A stretch of DNA of 10,000 bases from Neocallimastix lanati (nom. inval.) (GCA_016946835.1 JACVTC010000271.1:1-10000), one strand, 5' to 3'. Positions 1 to 7,232 are shown, counted from the stretch's first letter. The notes: a model not told the origin generated them from the sequence alone. A program made the numbers and translations.

Positions 1-354
1 AGAATAATAATTTAATTATATTATACATTTATTCATTAATATAAGAATACTTTTATACAATTTATAACTTATTGTAATCGGCGGCTGTTGGATGAAAAAC
101 TCCTTAGCTTAAGGCTTTGTTACAATTAAGTGTATATAGTAATTCGTATTTATATTATCGACTAAATTATATTATAATTGAAATTATAAATTCAAATTTA
201 TAAATATATACATATATATAGTATCTATATATTGATACCAAGACTGTTGATATATATAGATATAAAAATTAGACGTTTATATTAGAGAATAGGAGAAGGA
301 TTGCTTTACACATAGGGAGGTAGTAGAGCATTATTGAATAAGGTTTAGTGATAC
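1..354. other. AT-rich non-coding DNA, no gene seen
   Basis: No open frame or RNA gene is recognisable here. The only less AT-rich patch is about 78-116, which holds a small hairpin, CCTTA (102-106) and TAAGG (110-114) with loop GCT. The rest is TA-rich, including TATA runs at 204-260. If the retroelement's 5' LTR lay in the window it would be expected near here, but nothing matches the sequence that follows the polypurine tract at 6501. It could be host flank, or leader or LTR sequence of the element. Confidence 0.5.
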
Positions 355-483
355 AAGTGATAACAGAATAGAAAAAGTGGTAAGGTCCCGTGTTCGTACA
401 GGCACACACTACTCTGTTATATTCACTATTCTGACGGTTCAATAGTGGAGGTCGAACGGCCCTGTAAAGAATCTGCGGATCCG
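355..483 (+). other. GC-richer hairpin cluster, possible structured RNA or LTR-proximal region
   Basis: This 130-bp island stands out from its AT-rich surroundings and is dense in inverted repeats. ATAACAGA (360-367) pairs perfectly with TCTGTTAT (413-420), enclosing AGTG (376-379) with CACT (407-410) and GTG (390-392) with CAC (403-405). Next comes a 7-bp hairpin, CACTATT (424-430) with AATAGTG (441-447). Then follow GGTC (450-453) with GGCC (458-461) including one G-U pair, and the palindrome CGGATCCG (476-483). No tRNA cloverleaf, hammerhead core or other known RNA could be fitted. It might be part of the retroelement's 5' LTR or leader, or an unrelated small structured RNA. Confidence 0.35.
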
Positions 484-718
484 AAAATAATATAAAGCTA
501 ATAATATATATATAAGAAATATTTATAAATTTTCCATATTAATTTTTTTTAATTTAGCAATTAATTTATTCCGTGCTACATATAAGAAATTCTAGTGTAC
601 TGAATTCCAAAAAAAAAAAAAAAAAAAAAAAAATTTTTGTTTACTGTTCTTACTCTGTGGTTAAGTGAAATTGAGCCAAAGAAGAAGGACTACTATATTT
701 TTTTTTACTACCTGTTTG
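484..718. other. AT-rich spacer with a 25-nt A tract
   Basis: Non-coding AT-rich sequence. It includes a run of about 25 A's at 609-633 followed by TTTTT. No gene or clear signal is visible. Short open frames across here on both strands are low-complexity and have no recognisable protein content. Confidence 0.5.
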
Positions 719-927
719 ATTTGGTTGTCGAGGTGTATCTTGAACCAAATAATTATCATTATAAGTGGTCGAAGTGTCATTCGAGCTTATAACCTTAATA
801 TAATTATATCTTCTATTGGTGATCGAAAGGTATTCGAACCAATAATATAAAATTTCCTTAGGTGGTCGAGTGTTATTCGAACCTAAAAATATATTTCTTG
901 TAGGTGGTCGAAGTGTATTTCGAACCT
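719..927 (+). repeat. Array of five related stem-loops in the retroelement leader
   Basis: Five copies of a 24-32-bp unit lie at about 719-750, 760-791, 814-844, 858-886 and 902-927, 40-53 bp apart. Each has an outer stem of 4-7 bp, a 2-nt bulge on the 5' side (GG, GA or TG), an inner 5-bp stem (TCGAA with TTCGA or a variant) and a 5-6-nt loop, usually GTGTAT-like. Outer stems differ between copies yet stay paired: TTGGT/ACCAA, ATAAG/CTTAT, ATTGGT/ACCAAT, TTAGGT/ACCTAA, AGGT/ACCT. In copy 1 the inner stem TCGAG faces CTTGA and still pairs, with one G-U. The spacers are unrelated A/T sequence. This points to selection on RNA (or single-stranded DNA) structure. Its position between the probable 5' end and gag suggests a packaging, dimerisation or translation element, but this role is inferred. 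Confidence 0.75.
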
Positions 928-934
928 CATATAA

Positions 935-1022
935 ATAACTATAAAGATATAATTTAATAAACAATAATTATAAAATATTTTAATCTTGGATATCAAAATA
1001 AAACAAAACAAAAAAAAAAAAA

Positions 1023-1073
<51 letters not shown>

Positions 1074-1085
1074 TATTTTTTTTTT
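935..1085. other. A-rich part of the leader
   Basis: Non-coding. A stretch of A's broken by a few C's runs from about 1001 to 1066 and is followed by a T run. No gene is seen. Confidence 0.5.
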
Positions 1086-1150
1086 ATCTCTGAAGTGTTT
1101 GTAAACTTACCTATTTTTTTTTTCTAATCTCTGAAGTGTTTGTAAACTTA
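1086..1150 (+). repeat. Two-copy tandem repeat, 24 bp identical, period 41
   Basis: The 24-bp segments at 1086-1109 and 1127-1150 are identical (core CTCTGAAGTGTTTGTAAAC). Each is preceded by a T run and CTTATTT or CCTATTT, so the repeated unit is about 41 bp. It lies between the hairpin array and gag, inside the presumed untranslated leader. It may be a recent slippage duplication or a duplicated regulatory sequence. Confidence 0.85.
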
Positions 1151-1200
1151 TAAATTCTAATACTATATTATATATATCTATAACATACTCACACACACAA

Positions 1201-1203
<3 letters not shown>

Positions 1204-1260
<57 letters not shown>
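1204..1260 (+). promoter_or_regulatory. 57-nt poly(A) tract just upstream of gag
   Basis: An uninterrupted run of A's ends 61 bases before the gag ATG. Such tracts are common in very AT-rich genomes and may be neutral. In a transcript, a leader A tract can bind poly(A)-binding protein; in yeast, pre-AUG A tracts bind Pab1. A translational role here is therefore possible but untested. The exact length in an assembly is uncertain because homopolymers this long are error-prone. Confidence 0.4.
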
Positions 1261-1263
<3 letters not shown>

Positions 1264-1321
1264 TATTATTTTTATTTTGAATATTTTACCTATATTACTG
1301 TATAATTTCTACTCAAGAAAT

Positions 1322-2281
1322 ATGGCTTCAGTTACTAATGATACTACTAATGTTCCTTCATTTAAAGATCTTAAAAAGGAACTAAAATATGTTGATAAAT
1401 TAAACAAGGACCATTTGGATATAAAATCTTGGGCTTCTGAAATTGAGTTATGGATCCAATTACAAAATATCACTGATCCAAAAACTATTTTTGTTGCTTG
1501 CCTATTAACGTCTACTGGTGAACCAAGACAAATTATCCAAGAATTAGAACTACCTGCTACTACAGCAGAAGAAGATGTAGAATTGAATGGTTCCACTGAT
1601 ACTGGTGAGATGTCAGGATCTAGCACCAGTAGCTCTACTAGTTCAAGTAGTTCTAGTAATGATAGTGTTAGAACTAACCGTTATCCTTCTTTTGTCGAGA
1701 TCGTCAACGCTCTTGAAGTATTCTATGGGGCAAAGGAAGATCAGAATACCTTATTAAGGGAATTGCGTGCTCTTAAAATTGGTAGAAATGAAAAAGTAAG
1801 GGATTTTAATAAAAGATATCGGACATTATATTTAAAATTAGATAAAACTCACAAAAAACAAATCAGTATCTTGGACTATGCTGATGCACTTGAGAATAAT
1901 ATTGAGGCCTGGAAAAGAGTAACTTTAATTGATGATATACCACTTTCAAAGGCTTATGAAATTGCAGAAAAAGTGGATAGACTTGCTGTGAGGTTACATC
2001 GTGTACCAAGTCCTAATAGAAATGTTTCCAACAATAATAATAATAATTATAATAAGAGTCGTAGTTCACCACCAAGAAATACTTATGAAAACAGGGACAA
2101 TAGGAAAGTTTCTGATGAAAGTGAAAGGGAGAACCTTACACGTGGACCAAGAAACTCTACCGTCAAAACCTGTTTCTTCTGTAAGGAACCTGGACATTAT
2201 CAACAACATTGTCCCAAACTACAAGCCATTATAGAAGAAAATAAGAAACAGATTTTTTCCAAAGGACCTTTAAACCAGTAG
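1322..2281 (+). CDS. gag: Gag polyprotein of Ty3/gypsy retrotransposon
   Basis: This is the structural protein expected to assemble into cytoplasmic virus-like particles and bind element RNA. It has 319 residues from the first in-frame ATG at 1322. The frame is open back to 1277 but holds no earlier ATG, so the longer reading would need a TTG start and is not preferred. Residues about 1-90 form a predicted helical, charged N-terminal region. A Ser-rich run follows at about 96-113. Residues about 120-175 (RYPSFVEIVNALEVFY, then LLRELRALKIGRNEKVRDF) look like the retrotransposon Gag (capsid) domain. An Asn/Ser/Arg-rich basic stretch lies at about 225-280. A nucleocapsid zinc knuckle C-x2-C-x4-H-x4-C has its ligands at 284, 287, 292 and 297. 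The frame ends with TAG at 2279-2281, four bases after the slippery site that joins it to Pol. The gene is intact. Confidence 0.93.
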   Translation: MASVTNDTTNVPSFKDLKKELKYVDKLNKDHLDIKSWASEIELWIQLQNITDPKTIFVACLLTSTGEPRQIIQELELPATTAEEDVELNGSTDTGEMSGSSTSSSTSSSSSSNDSVRTNRYPSFVEIVNALEVFYGAKEDQNTLLRELRALKIGRNEKVRDFNKRYRTLYLKLDKTHKKQISILDYADALENNIEAWKRVTLIDDIPLSKAYEIAEKVDRLAVRLHRVPSPNRNVSNNNNNNYNKSRSSPPRNTYENRDNRKVSDESERENLTRGPRNSTVKTCFFCKEPGHYQQHCPKLQAIIEENKKQIFSKGPLNQ

Positions 2282-2318
2282 AAGGGAGAGGAAGCACTCC
2301 CATCAAAAAAATAGCTTC
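2269..2318 (+). promoter_or_regulatory. -1 ribosomal frameshift signal: UUUAAAC slippery site plus H-type pseudoknot
   Basis: The heptamer TTTAAAC at 2269-2275 sits in the gag frame as T TTA AAC, which is exactly X XXY YYZ. A one-base backward slip puts ribosomes into the pol frame, which is open from 2245. An 8-nt spacer (2276-2283) contains most of the gag stop. Stem 1 is GGGAG (2284-2288) with CTCCC (2297-2301). Bases in its loop, GAAGC (2291-2295), are complementary to GCTTC (2314-2318), giving stem 2. Loop 1 is 2 nt (AG), one unpaired A (2296) lies between the stems, and the last loop is 12 nt and A-rich (2302-2313). This geometry matches compact viral frameshift pseudoknots, including the wedged A known from mouse mammary tumour virus. 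The pairing is read from the sequence; efficiency is unknown. Confidence 0.88.
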
Positions 2319-5300
2319 ATTAAAATATACTTCCAATTCTTCTGATGCAGAAAGTAAAGACTACAGAGTAGATTATACTATCAAAAGTCATGATCAGGTA
2401 GGAGAATATTTTGTCGGTGCGGCAAAAAGAAAACTTGATGAAAGTGATGTTGAGTTAGATAATGGAAAAGGAAGGAAAATTCATAAAAGCCTACGTGATA
2501 ATCCACGACCTATAAACACTCCTGCATTAAGAAAAAGAAAAGAAAGAGAATTGGAAACTGAAGAGGTGATACCTCATAAGAAACAGTTGCAAACATCAAT
2601 AATTATGCAACCAAATATCAATAAAGAAAAGAAAATTGAAAAAGCAATACGTGATAAAGAAAGATTTTTGAAATCTAGTACTAATTCTAAAGAATTCGAA
2701 ACTGCATCATCCAGTCAGTCTAATGTAAACTTAATTACTAATAAAGAGGAAATAACTTCAAAAGTTGATAATGTAGAAGCTCCAAGGGAAATTAACCAAA
2801 CTAGAGAAAGAAAAAAAGACAAAAATAATAATAATAATACTAGTAATCCTAATAATAGAAACAACGGAACTATTAGAAAAACCCCAGTCGTAAATGATAT
2901 TAATAATAATAATACTATTAATATTAATAATAATGAAACTATTATCGATAATAATCATGTAACGAATAATAAAAATATATTGAATAAATTAATTAATACA
3001 GATGGTATTAATAATAATAATAATAATGATAATAATAATAGTATGAAAATACCTCGGGTAAATCGAATTATTAAAATGCTTTCTAATTATAAGGAATATG
3101 ATGTATGGGATGATTTAAGCAATACCAAGTGTAATATTACCTTTGGACAGCTTTGGAATGCTGCGCCTAAAATAAGAAGTCAAGTTTCCCAAGGTTTAAA
3201 ACTAGTAAAAGCCACCACTAATGTTGTTGGCGCTATTAATAATGTAGTTGCTACTACAACATTAGTTAATAATGTTGATCATAACTATAAAAGTAAAAGT
3301 ACAGAAATAACAGAGGAGGATATTGCAATGGTAGATGCCTCTGTTGATGGTGTATCTGGAAAATTACTTATTGATACGTGTAGTAATTTAAATATTATGT
3401 CACAAAAATATTATAATTCTCTACCATACCAATATACCGCTGTTGGTCATAGTTGTGGTAGAATAATGCTTGCCACTAGAGACGATGAATACTCTGAAGG
3501 AATAGTCGTTAGGATACCTGTGAAAATTAATGAGCTTTCATTGTTAATTGATTTCCGAATTGTAGAAAAAGAGGAACCATTTTATGACATGCTAATTAAT
3601 TTAAAAACTATAGTTGATAATACATTATTTATTAATCCCTTAAATAATTGCTTATGTAAATATAACATGGATGGTACTATCAGTTCTATTACACCAATAA
3701 ATAATTCTGCAATTGACGAAAAATATATTTGTAGTGTTAACAAATTACTTGAGGATAATAGTAAGGAAAAATATGCTGGTGGGGAATTAAAGAAATTAGA
3801 AGGATTACCACCTATGGAATATATACATAATACAATATTTATGAATACTCTAAATGAAAAATATAGAACTGATATAATACACCTATTAGAGGACAATATA
3901 GAAATTGTTGCTACGTCGTCTGAGGAATTAACACCATCATTGCTTTCACCACACAAAATAAATCTAAAAGCTGGTACCAAACCTATAAAACAAAGAGCTT
4001 ATCGGCTAACAAAATTAAAGACAGATATTTTAAAGGAAGAATTAACTAAGTTAATTAATAAAAAGTTAATTGAGCCTTCAAATTCTGAATGGTCTTCGCC
4101 TATTGTTCTAGTACCAAAGCCTAATGGGAAATGGCGTATGTGTGTAGATTATAGGAAGGTTAATGATTCTACTATAAAGGATTCTTATTCTATACCATAC
4201 ATTGATGAAATTTTTGATAGTCTCAATGGTGCAACTATCTTCACTACCATTGACTTATACTCTGGATATCACCAAATTTTAATGGAGGAAGAAAGTATTG
4301 GTATAACAACTTTCACCACTAAGTTTGGTAACTACCAATTTAAAGTTATGCCATTTGGTTTAACCAACGCTCCTGCAACCTTTCAAAGAGAAATGAATAG
4401 AATCCTATTTCCTTTAATAGGAAAGTGTGTTTATAATTTTATCGATGATATACTTATATACTCTAAAACAGTTGAAGAACACCTCCAACATATTCAACAA
4501 GTTTTATCCATACTCAAAGAAAATAGATTAAAACTTAATATTGAAAAGTGTCACTTCATGAAAATAGAAGTGAATGTTTTGGGGCATAGATTAACCACTA
4601 AAGGCTTAAAACCTCTTGATAGTAAAATCGAGGTTATCAGAGATTGGAAACCCCCTCAGGACATCCATGAATTACGTTCATTTTTAGGAGCTGTTGGATA
4701 CTATAGAAATTTCATCGATAAATATTCACAAATTACTGCGTGTTTGTGTAAATTATTAAGGAAAGGTGTGAAGTATGTTTGGACTAGTGAACACCAAAAA
4801 TCGTTTGAAGTACTGAAAGAAAAACTAATAAATGCACCCATATTAAGTTTCCCTCAGTTTGATAAAGAATTTATTATACGTACCGATGCTTCTTATGATG
4901 GAATAGGAGGTGTGTTATTACAAAAAGATAATGAAACTGGAAAAGAACACCCTATTCACTTTATTAGTAGAAGTTTGACCAGAGCAGAAAAGCATTATGG
5001 TATAACTGACCTAGAAGGTGCTGCCCTATATTATTGTATAACTAAATTAAAACCGTATATAGATGGAAATCCAATACCAACTATTGTATATACGGACCAT
5101 AAACCGTTACTAGGGTTGTTCAAAAATAAGGAACCACATAATGCAAGGCAAACTAGATGGTGTTTGACAGCTAGTATGCTTGGTGTAGACATTAGATATG
5201 AAACCGGTAAAAAGAATGTGCTTGCTGATGCCCTATCCCGAATGAAAAATAATAAAGAAAATGTAGTTTTAGCTACGAAAATAATTAACCATGATATTAC

Positions 5301-6477
5301 GAATGATGAAAATGAAGCCTTATTATCCAAAGTAATACATGATTTTATCAATGAAAAATTCACCACTATTGATGGTATTGACTACTTTATTGATGGTAAC
5401 AATTATAGAAAATTAGTAACCGATCTTAATGAAAGAATAAAATTAATATTAGAGGCTCATAATATTGGACACGATGGTTATTATAAGACTTATCAACGTT
5501 TACGTAAGAGTTATTATTGGAACGACATGGTGAATGATGTTAAACGTGTTGTCAGTAAGTGTGAAAAATGTCAATTAAATCGACCACAACCTTATCCAGA
5601 GCCTACAGAAAATCTACCTACTAAAGTGGAAGGACCTTTTGTACATCTTGGTTTGGACATTATCGGTCCACTGGTTAAAACTAGAAGTAATAATCAATAT
5701 ATAATAGTAGCTGTTGATTATTTCACTAAGTGGGTAGAAGCAGAACCGACTGAAAATATCACTTCTAAAGACGTAATTAAGTTCCTTATTAACGTATTTT
5801 CTCGTCATGGAGTTCCCCAAATAATTACCACCGATAATGGTGCCCAATTTACATCAGATATGACTAAAATATTTTTAGATCTATATGATGTATATATAAA
5901 ATTTGTTACAACATATCATCCCGAATCTAATGGACTTACGGAAAATCGTAATAAAGAAATTGGTAAACTCCTTAGATTGCTTGGGACGAAAAATAAAGAT
6001 TGGGATGAGGTATTACCCTCTGCTCTCTGGGCTTTAAGAACTGTTAAAAATAGTACTACTAACCATTCTAGTTTTGAATTAGTTTATGGTCGTGAAGACC
6101 AACAACCTTTTGATATAGCTGCAAGACCGACTAAAGGTATAAATAAATCTTCTGATGAAATTCTATTGGAAAAGTTTATATCTCATTATAGATGGACCAT
6201 AGAAGCATCAGAAAATGTGAAAAATGCAAATAAATATTGGGCTGTTAGACGAGAAGAAAAACAAAGTATGAATCAGGCTAAGGAAATCAAGGAGGGAGAT
6301 TTAGTCCTAGTTAGAAACTTTAGTAGAACTAAACTAGAACCTTATTTTAATGGACCTTTAAAAGTAATCAAGAAAAAGTTTAATACAGTTACGTTAGCTG
6401 ATCCAAATTCAGGAATATTATTAAATCGGAATGTACACCTCAAAAATATAGTAAAATATAACTCAGCTACAATATAG
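2275..6477 (+). CDS. pol: Pol (PR-RT-RNaseH-IN), expressed as a Gag-Pol frameshift product
   Basis: This makes the enzymes for reverse transcription and integration. Numbered from the first codon after the slip (2275) it has 1400 residues; with Gag the fusion is about 1718. The frame is open from 2245 and no start codon is needed. Residues 1-360 are a charged, Asn-rich linker ending in a more conserved stretch (ITFGQLWNAAP, about 288-298). Protease: LLIDTC with Asp367, and a LIN motif at 440-442 where Gly is usual. RT: Asp660 (TIDLYSGYHQ) and FIDD with Asp724/Asp725, then SFLGAVGYYRNF typical of gypsy elements. RNase H: Asp871, Glu914, Asp941, Asp985. Integrase: zinc ligands His1062, His1066, Cys1096, Cys1099, catalytic Asp1128, Asp1187, Glu1223 with exactly 35 residues between the last two, and a GPY/F-like end around 1342-1362. 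It stops with TAG; there is no chromodomain. No frameshifts or stops break it, so apart from the odd protease motifs it looks functional. Confidence 0.93.
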   Translation, partial: PVEGRGSTPIKKIASLKYTSNSSDAESKDYRVDYTIKSHDQVGEYFVGAAKRKLDESDVELDNGKGRKIHKSLRDNPRPINTPALRKRKERELETEEVIPHKKQLQTSIIMQPNINKEKKIEKAIRDKERFLKSSTNSKEFETASSSQSNVNLITNKEEITSKVDNVEAPREINQTRERKKDKNNNNNTSNPNNRNNGTIRKTPVVNDINNNNTININNNETIIDNNHVTNNKNILNKLINTDGINNNNNNDNNNSMKIPRVNRIIKMLSNYKEYDVWDDLSNTKCNITFGQLWNAAPKIRSQVSQGLKLVKATTNVVGAINNVVATTTLVNNVDHNYKSKSTEITEEDIAMVDASVDGVSGKLLIDTCSNLNIMSQKYYNSLPYQYTAVGHSCGRIMLATRDDEYSEGIVVRIPVKINELSLLIDFRIVEKEEPFYDMLINLKTIVDNTLFINPLNNCLCKYNMDGTISSITPINNSAIDEKYICSVNKLLEDNSKEKYAGGELKKLEGLPPMEYIHNTIFMNTLNEKYRTDIIHLLEDNIEIVATSSEELTPSLLSPHKINLKAGTKPIKQRAYRLTKLKTDILKEELTKLINKKLIEPSNSEWSSPIVLVPKPNGKWRMCVDYRKVNDSTIKDSYSIPYIDEIFDSLNGATIFTTIDLYSGYHQILMEEESIGITTFTTKFGNYQFKVMPFGLTNAPATFQREMNRILFPLIGKCVYNFIDDILIYSKTVEEHLQHIQQVLSILKENRLKLNIEKCHFMKIEVNVLGHRLTTKGLKPLDSKIEVIRDWKPPQDIHELRSFLGAVGYYRNFIDKYSQITACLCKLLRKGVKYVWTSEHQKSFEVLKEKLINAPILSFPQFDKEFIIRTDASYDGIGGVLLQKDNETGKEHPIHFISRSLTRAEKHYGITDLEGAALYYCITKLKPYIDGNPIPTIVYTDHKPLLGLFKNKEPHNARQTRWCLTASMLGVDIRYETGKKNVLADALSRMKNNKENVVLATKIINHDITNDENEALLSKVIHDFINEKFTTIDGIDYFIDGNNYRKLVTDLNERIKLILEAHNIGHDGYYKTYQRLRKSYYWNDMVNDVKRVVSKCEKCQLNRPQPYPEPTENLPTKVEGPFVHLGLDIIGPLVKTRSNNQYIIVAVDYFTKWVEAEPTENITSKDVIKFLINVFSRHGVPQIITTDNGAQFTSDMTKIFLDLYDVYIKFVTTYHPESNGLTENRNKEIGKLLRLLGTKNKDWDEVLPSALWALRTVKNSTTNHSSFELVYGREDQQPFDIAARPTKGINKSSDEILLEKFISHYRWTIEASENVKNANKYWAVRREEKQSMNQAKEIKEGDLVLVRNFSRTKLEPYFNGPLKVIKKKFNTVTLADPNSGILLNRNVHLKNIVKYNSATI
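2820..3045 (+). repeat. AAT/AAC-rich coding microsatellites (poly-Asn) in the Pol linker
   Basis: Within pol, several AAT-repeat blocks (about 2823-2840, 2902-2937, 3007-3042) are read as runs of Asn with some Ile. They remain in frame and fall between the frameshift site and the protease, in a stretch with little other sequence conservation. Poly-Asn runs of this kind are common in very AT-rich genomes and probably arise by replication slippage in a tolerant linker. Confidence 0.8.
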
Positions 6478-6487
6478 CTTGAGTCTT

Positions 6488-6500
6488 AGCGGGGGCATCG
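6488..6500 (+). other. Probable polypurine tract / 3' LTR boundary
   Basis: The sequence AGCGGGGGCATCG lies 11 bases after the pol stop and is the only G-rich run for hundreds of bases. In Ty3/gypsy elements a purine tract immediately upstream of the 3' LTR primes plus-strand DNA. The next bases, TGATAAAG from 6501, begin with TG as LTRs usually do. The C within the tract and the CATC between it and TG make the exact boundary uncertain. No copy of the following sequence is present upstream of gag to confirm an LTR. Confidence 0.5.
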
Positions 6501-7110
6501 TGATAAAGAATGAAGTAATAAATTGATTCTTATTAAAAACCTTTTAATATAGTCAATGTGATTTTTAAAATATTAATAAATTTATGTATTCTTTACATTA
6601 ATAATTTTACTATATTATTTGATCTGAAAATTTAAGTTTATACATAAAATTTAATTTAAATTTATGTTCATTCCTTATAAAGGTAAATTAAATTTATGAG
6701 AGTTTAGCAATAACATAGTACTAATTACTTTTAGTATTATTTTTCTAAATAAGGAATAATTCCTGTATATAAACAACTTAAATAACTTTATCAATATTTC
6801 TGTCTTTCGAATTAAGAAATAATTGAAATGAAAGAAATAAATAAAATAAAATTTTCTGTATTTAAAATTGTAAAAGATTTTTCATATATTAATAAATGTA
6901 TTTTATTTTCTATTATGTCATTCAAATTAATATATAAGATTACATATTAAATTAGTATCAAAATTAAGTTAAAGTATTCAATTTTATTGTAATACTGCTT
7001 CTCTTTTTTTTGTTTAATTCTTATCTATAATGCATCTTTTATATTATAGATTTATTTTGGTTAATTTGAATATTAGGAAATAATAAAATTTCTATTTATT
7101 ACAATAAGGA
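6501..7110. other. AT-rich non-coding DNA after pol, candidate 3' LTR or flank
   Basis: No coding frame is seen. It contains a perfect 12-bp inverted repeat, AAATTTAATTTA (6647-6658) with TAAATTAAATTT (6684-6695) around a 25-nt loop. There is also a palindrome, AGGAAT-A-ATTCCT (6752-6764). If the element has a 3' LTR it should start at about 6501, but its end cannot be placed without the matching 5' copy. Confidence 0.4.
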
Positions 7111-7116
7111 AATAAT

Positions 7117-7232
7117 CAATAAGATTTAAAAATCTATTGTTTTTCCATCTCTTCAACTACTTCCAGAGGCTTTGCTACTTTTATATCTTCAAAAAGATAT
7201 AAATTGACTACCTTGGAACCCCTTTTTAGGGG
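7117..7232. other. Three consecutive hairpins
   Basis: Three inverted repeats lie within 116 bp. The first is CAAT-A-AGATT (7117-7126) with AATCTATTG (7131-7139), with one bulged A. The second is a perfect 10-bp stem, TTTATATCTT (7180-7189) with AAGATATAAA (7194-7203), loop CAAA. The third is CCCCT (7219-7223) with AGGGG (7228-7232), loop TTTT. A purine-only run follows (7228-7255). There is no coding frame. They could be the 3' end of an unseen transcript or the remains of another element; the function is unknown. Confidence 0.45.

Larger units (their letters stand above)
1322..6500 (+). mobile_element. Ty3/gypsy-type retrotransposon, internal coding region (ends not resolved)
   Basis: Gag with a CCHC knuckle is followed in the -1 frame by Pol with the order protease, RT, RNase H, integrase. 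That order is diagnostic of Ty3/gypsy (Metaviridae) rather than Ty1/copia. Both frames are uninterrupted. A G-rich tract (6488-6495) after pol is the likely polypurine tract. There is no chromodomain after the integrase and no env-like frame. The coordinates mark only the supported internal part: the leader probably reaches upstream to at least the stem-loop array at 719. No LTR pair or primer-binding site could be identified, so the true ends are unknown. Confidence 0.9.

Noticed and set aside
446-462. Primer-binding site starting TGGAGGTCGAACGG
   Set aside because: It begins with TGG and could match some tRNA 3' end, but no tRNA could be assigned and no LTR end is recognisable next to it.
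463-483. Start of a 5' LTR at TGTAAAGAATC, compared with TGATAAAGAATG at 6501
   Set aside because: The similarity ends after about ten bases and the following sequences do not align.
719-927. CRISPR-like array
   Set aside because: The units are imperfect hairpins with A/T spacers of uneven length in a eukaryotic retroelement leader; there are no cas genes and the repeats vary in their stems.
650-964. Antisense frame of about 104 codons over the hairpin array
   Set aside because: It has no recognisable domain, starts and ends in AT-rich sequence, and spans five structured repeats whose conservation follows base pairing rather than codons.
1277-1321. Upstream extension of gag by 15 codons
   Set aside because: It would need a TTG start. 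The first ATG is at 1322 and the extension has no conserved content.
2253-2259. T6 run at 2253-2258 as the frameshift site
   Set aside because: In the gag frame it reads T TTT TCC, so the second tRNA would not re-pair after a -1 slip. TTTAAAC 16 bases later fits fully and has the downstream structure.
2551-2553. TTG at 2551 as the start of an independent Pol protein
   Set aside because: The same frame is open back to 2245 and overlaps gag at a perfect slippery site with a pseudoknot, so frameshifting explains Pol expression better.
4438-4449. FIDD instead of YxDD as a sign of a dead reverse transcriptase
   Set aside because: Both catalytic aspartates are present and Phe at the first position is tolerated in this group; all surrounding RT motifs are intact.
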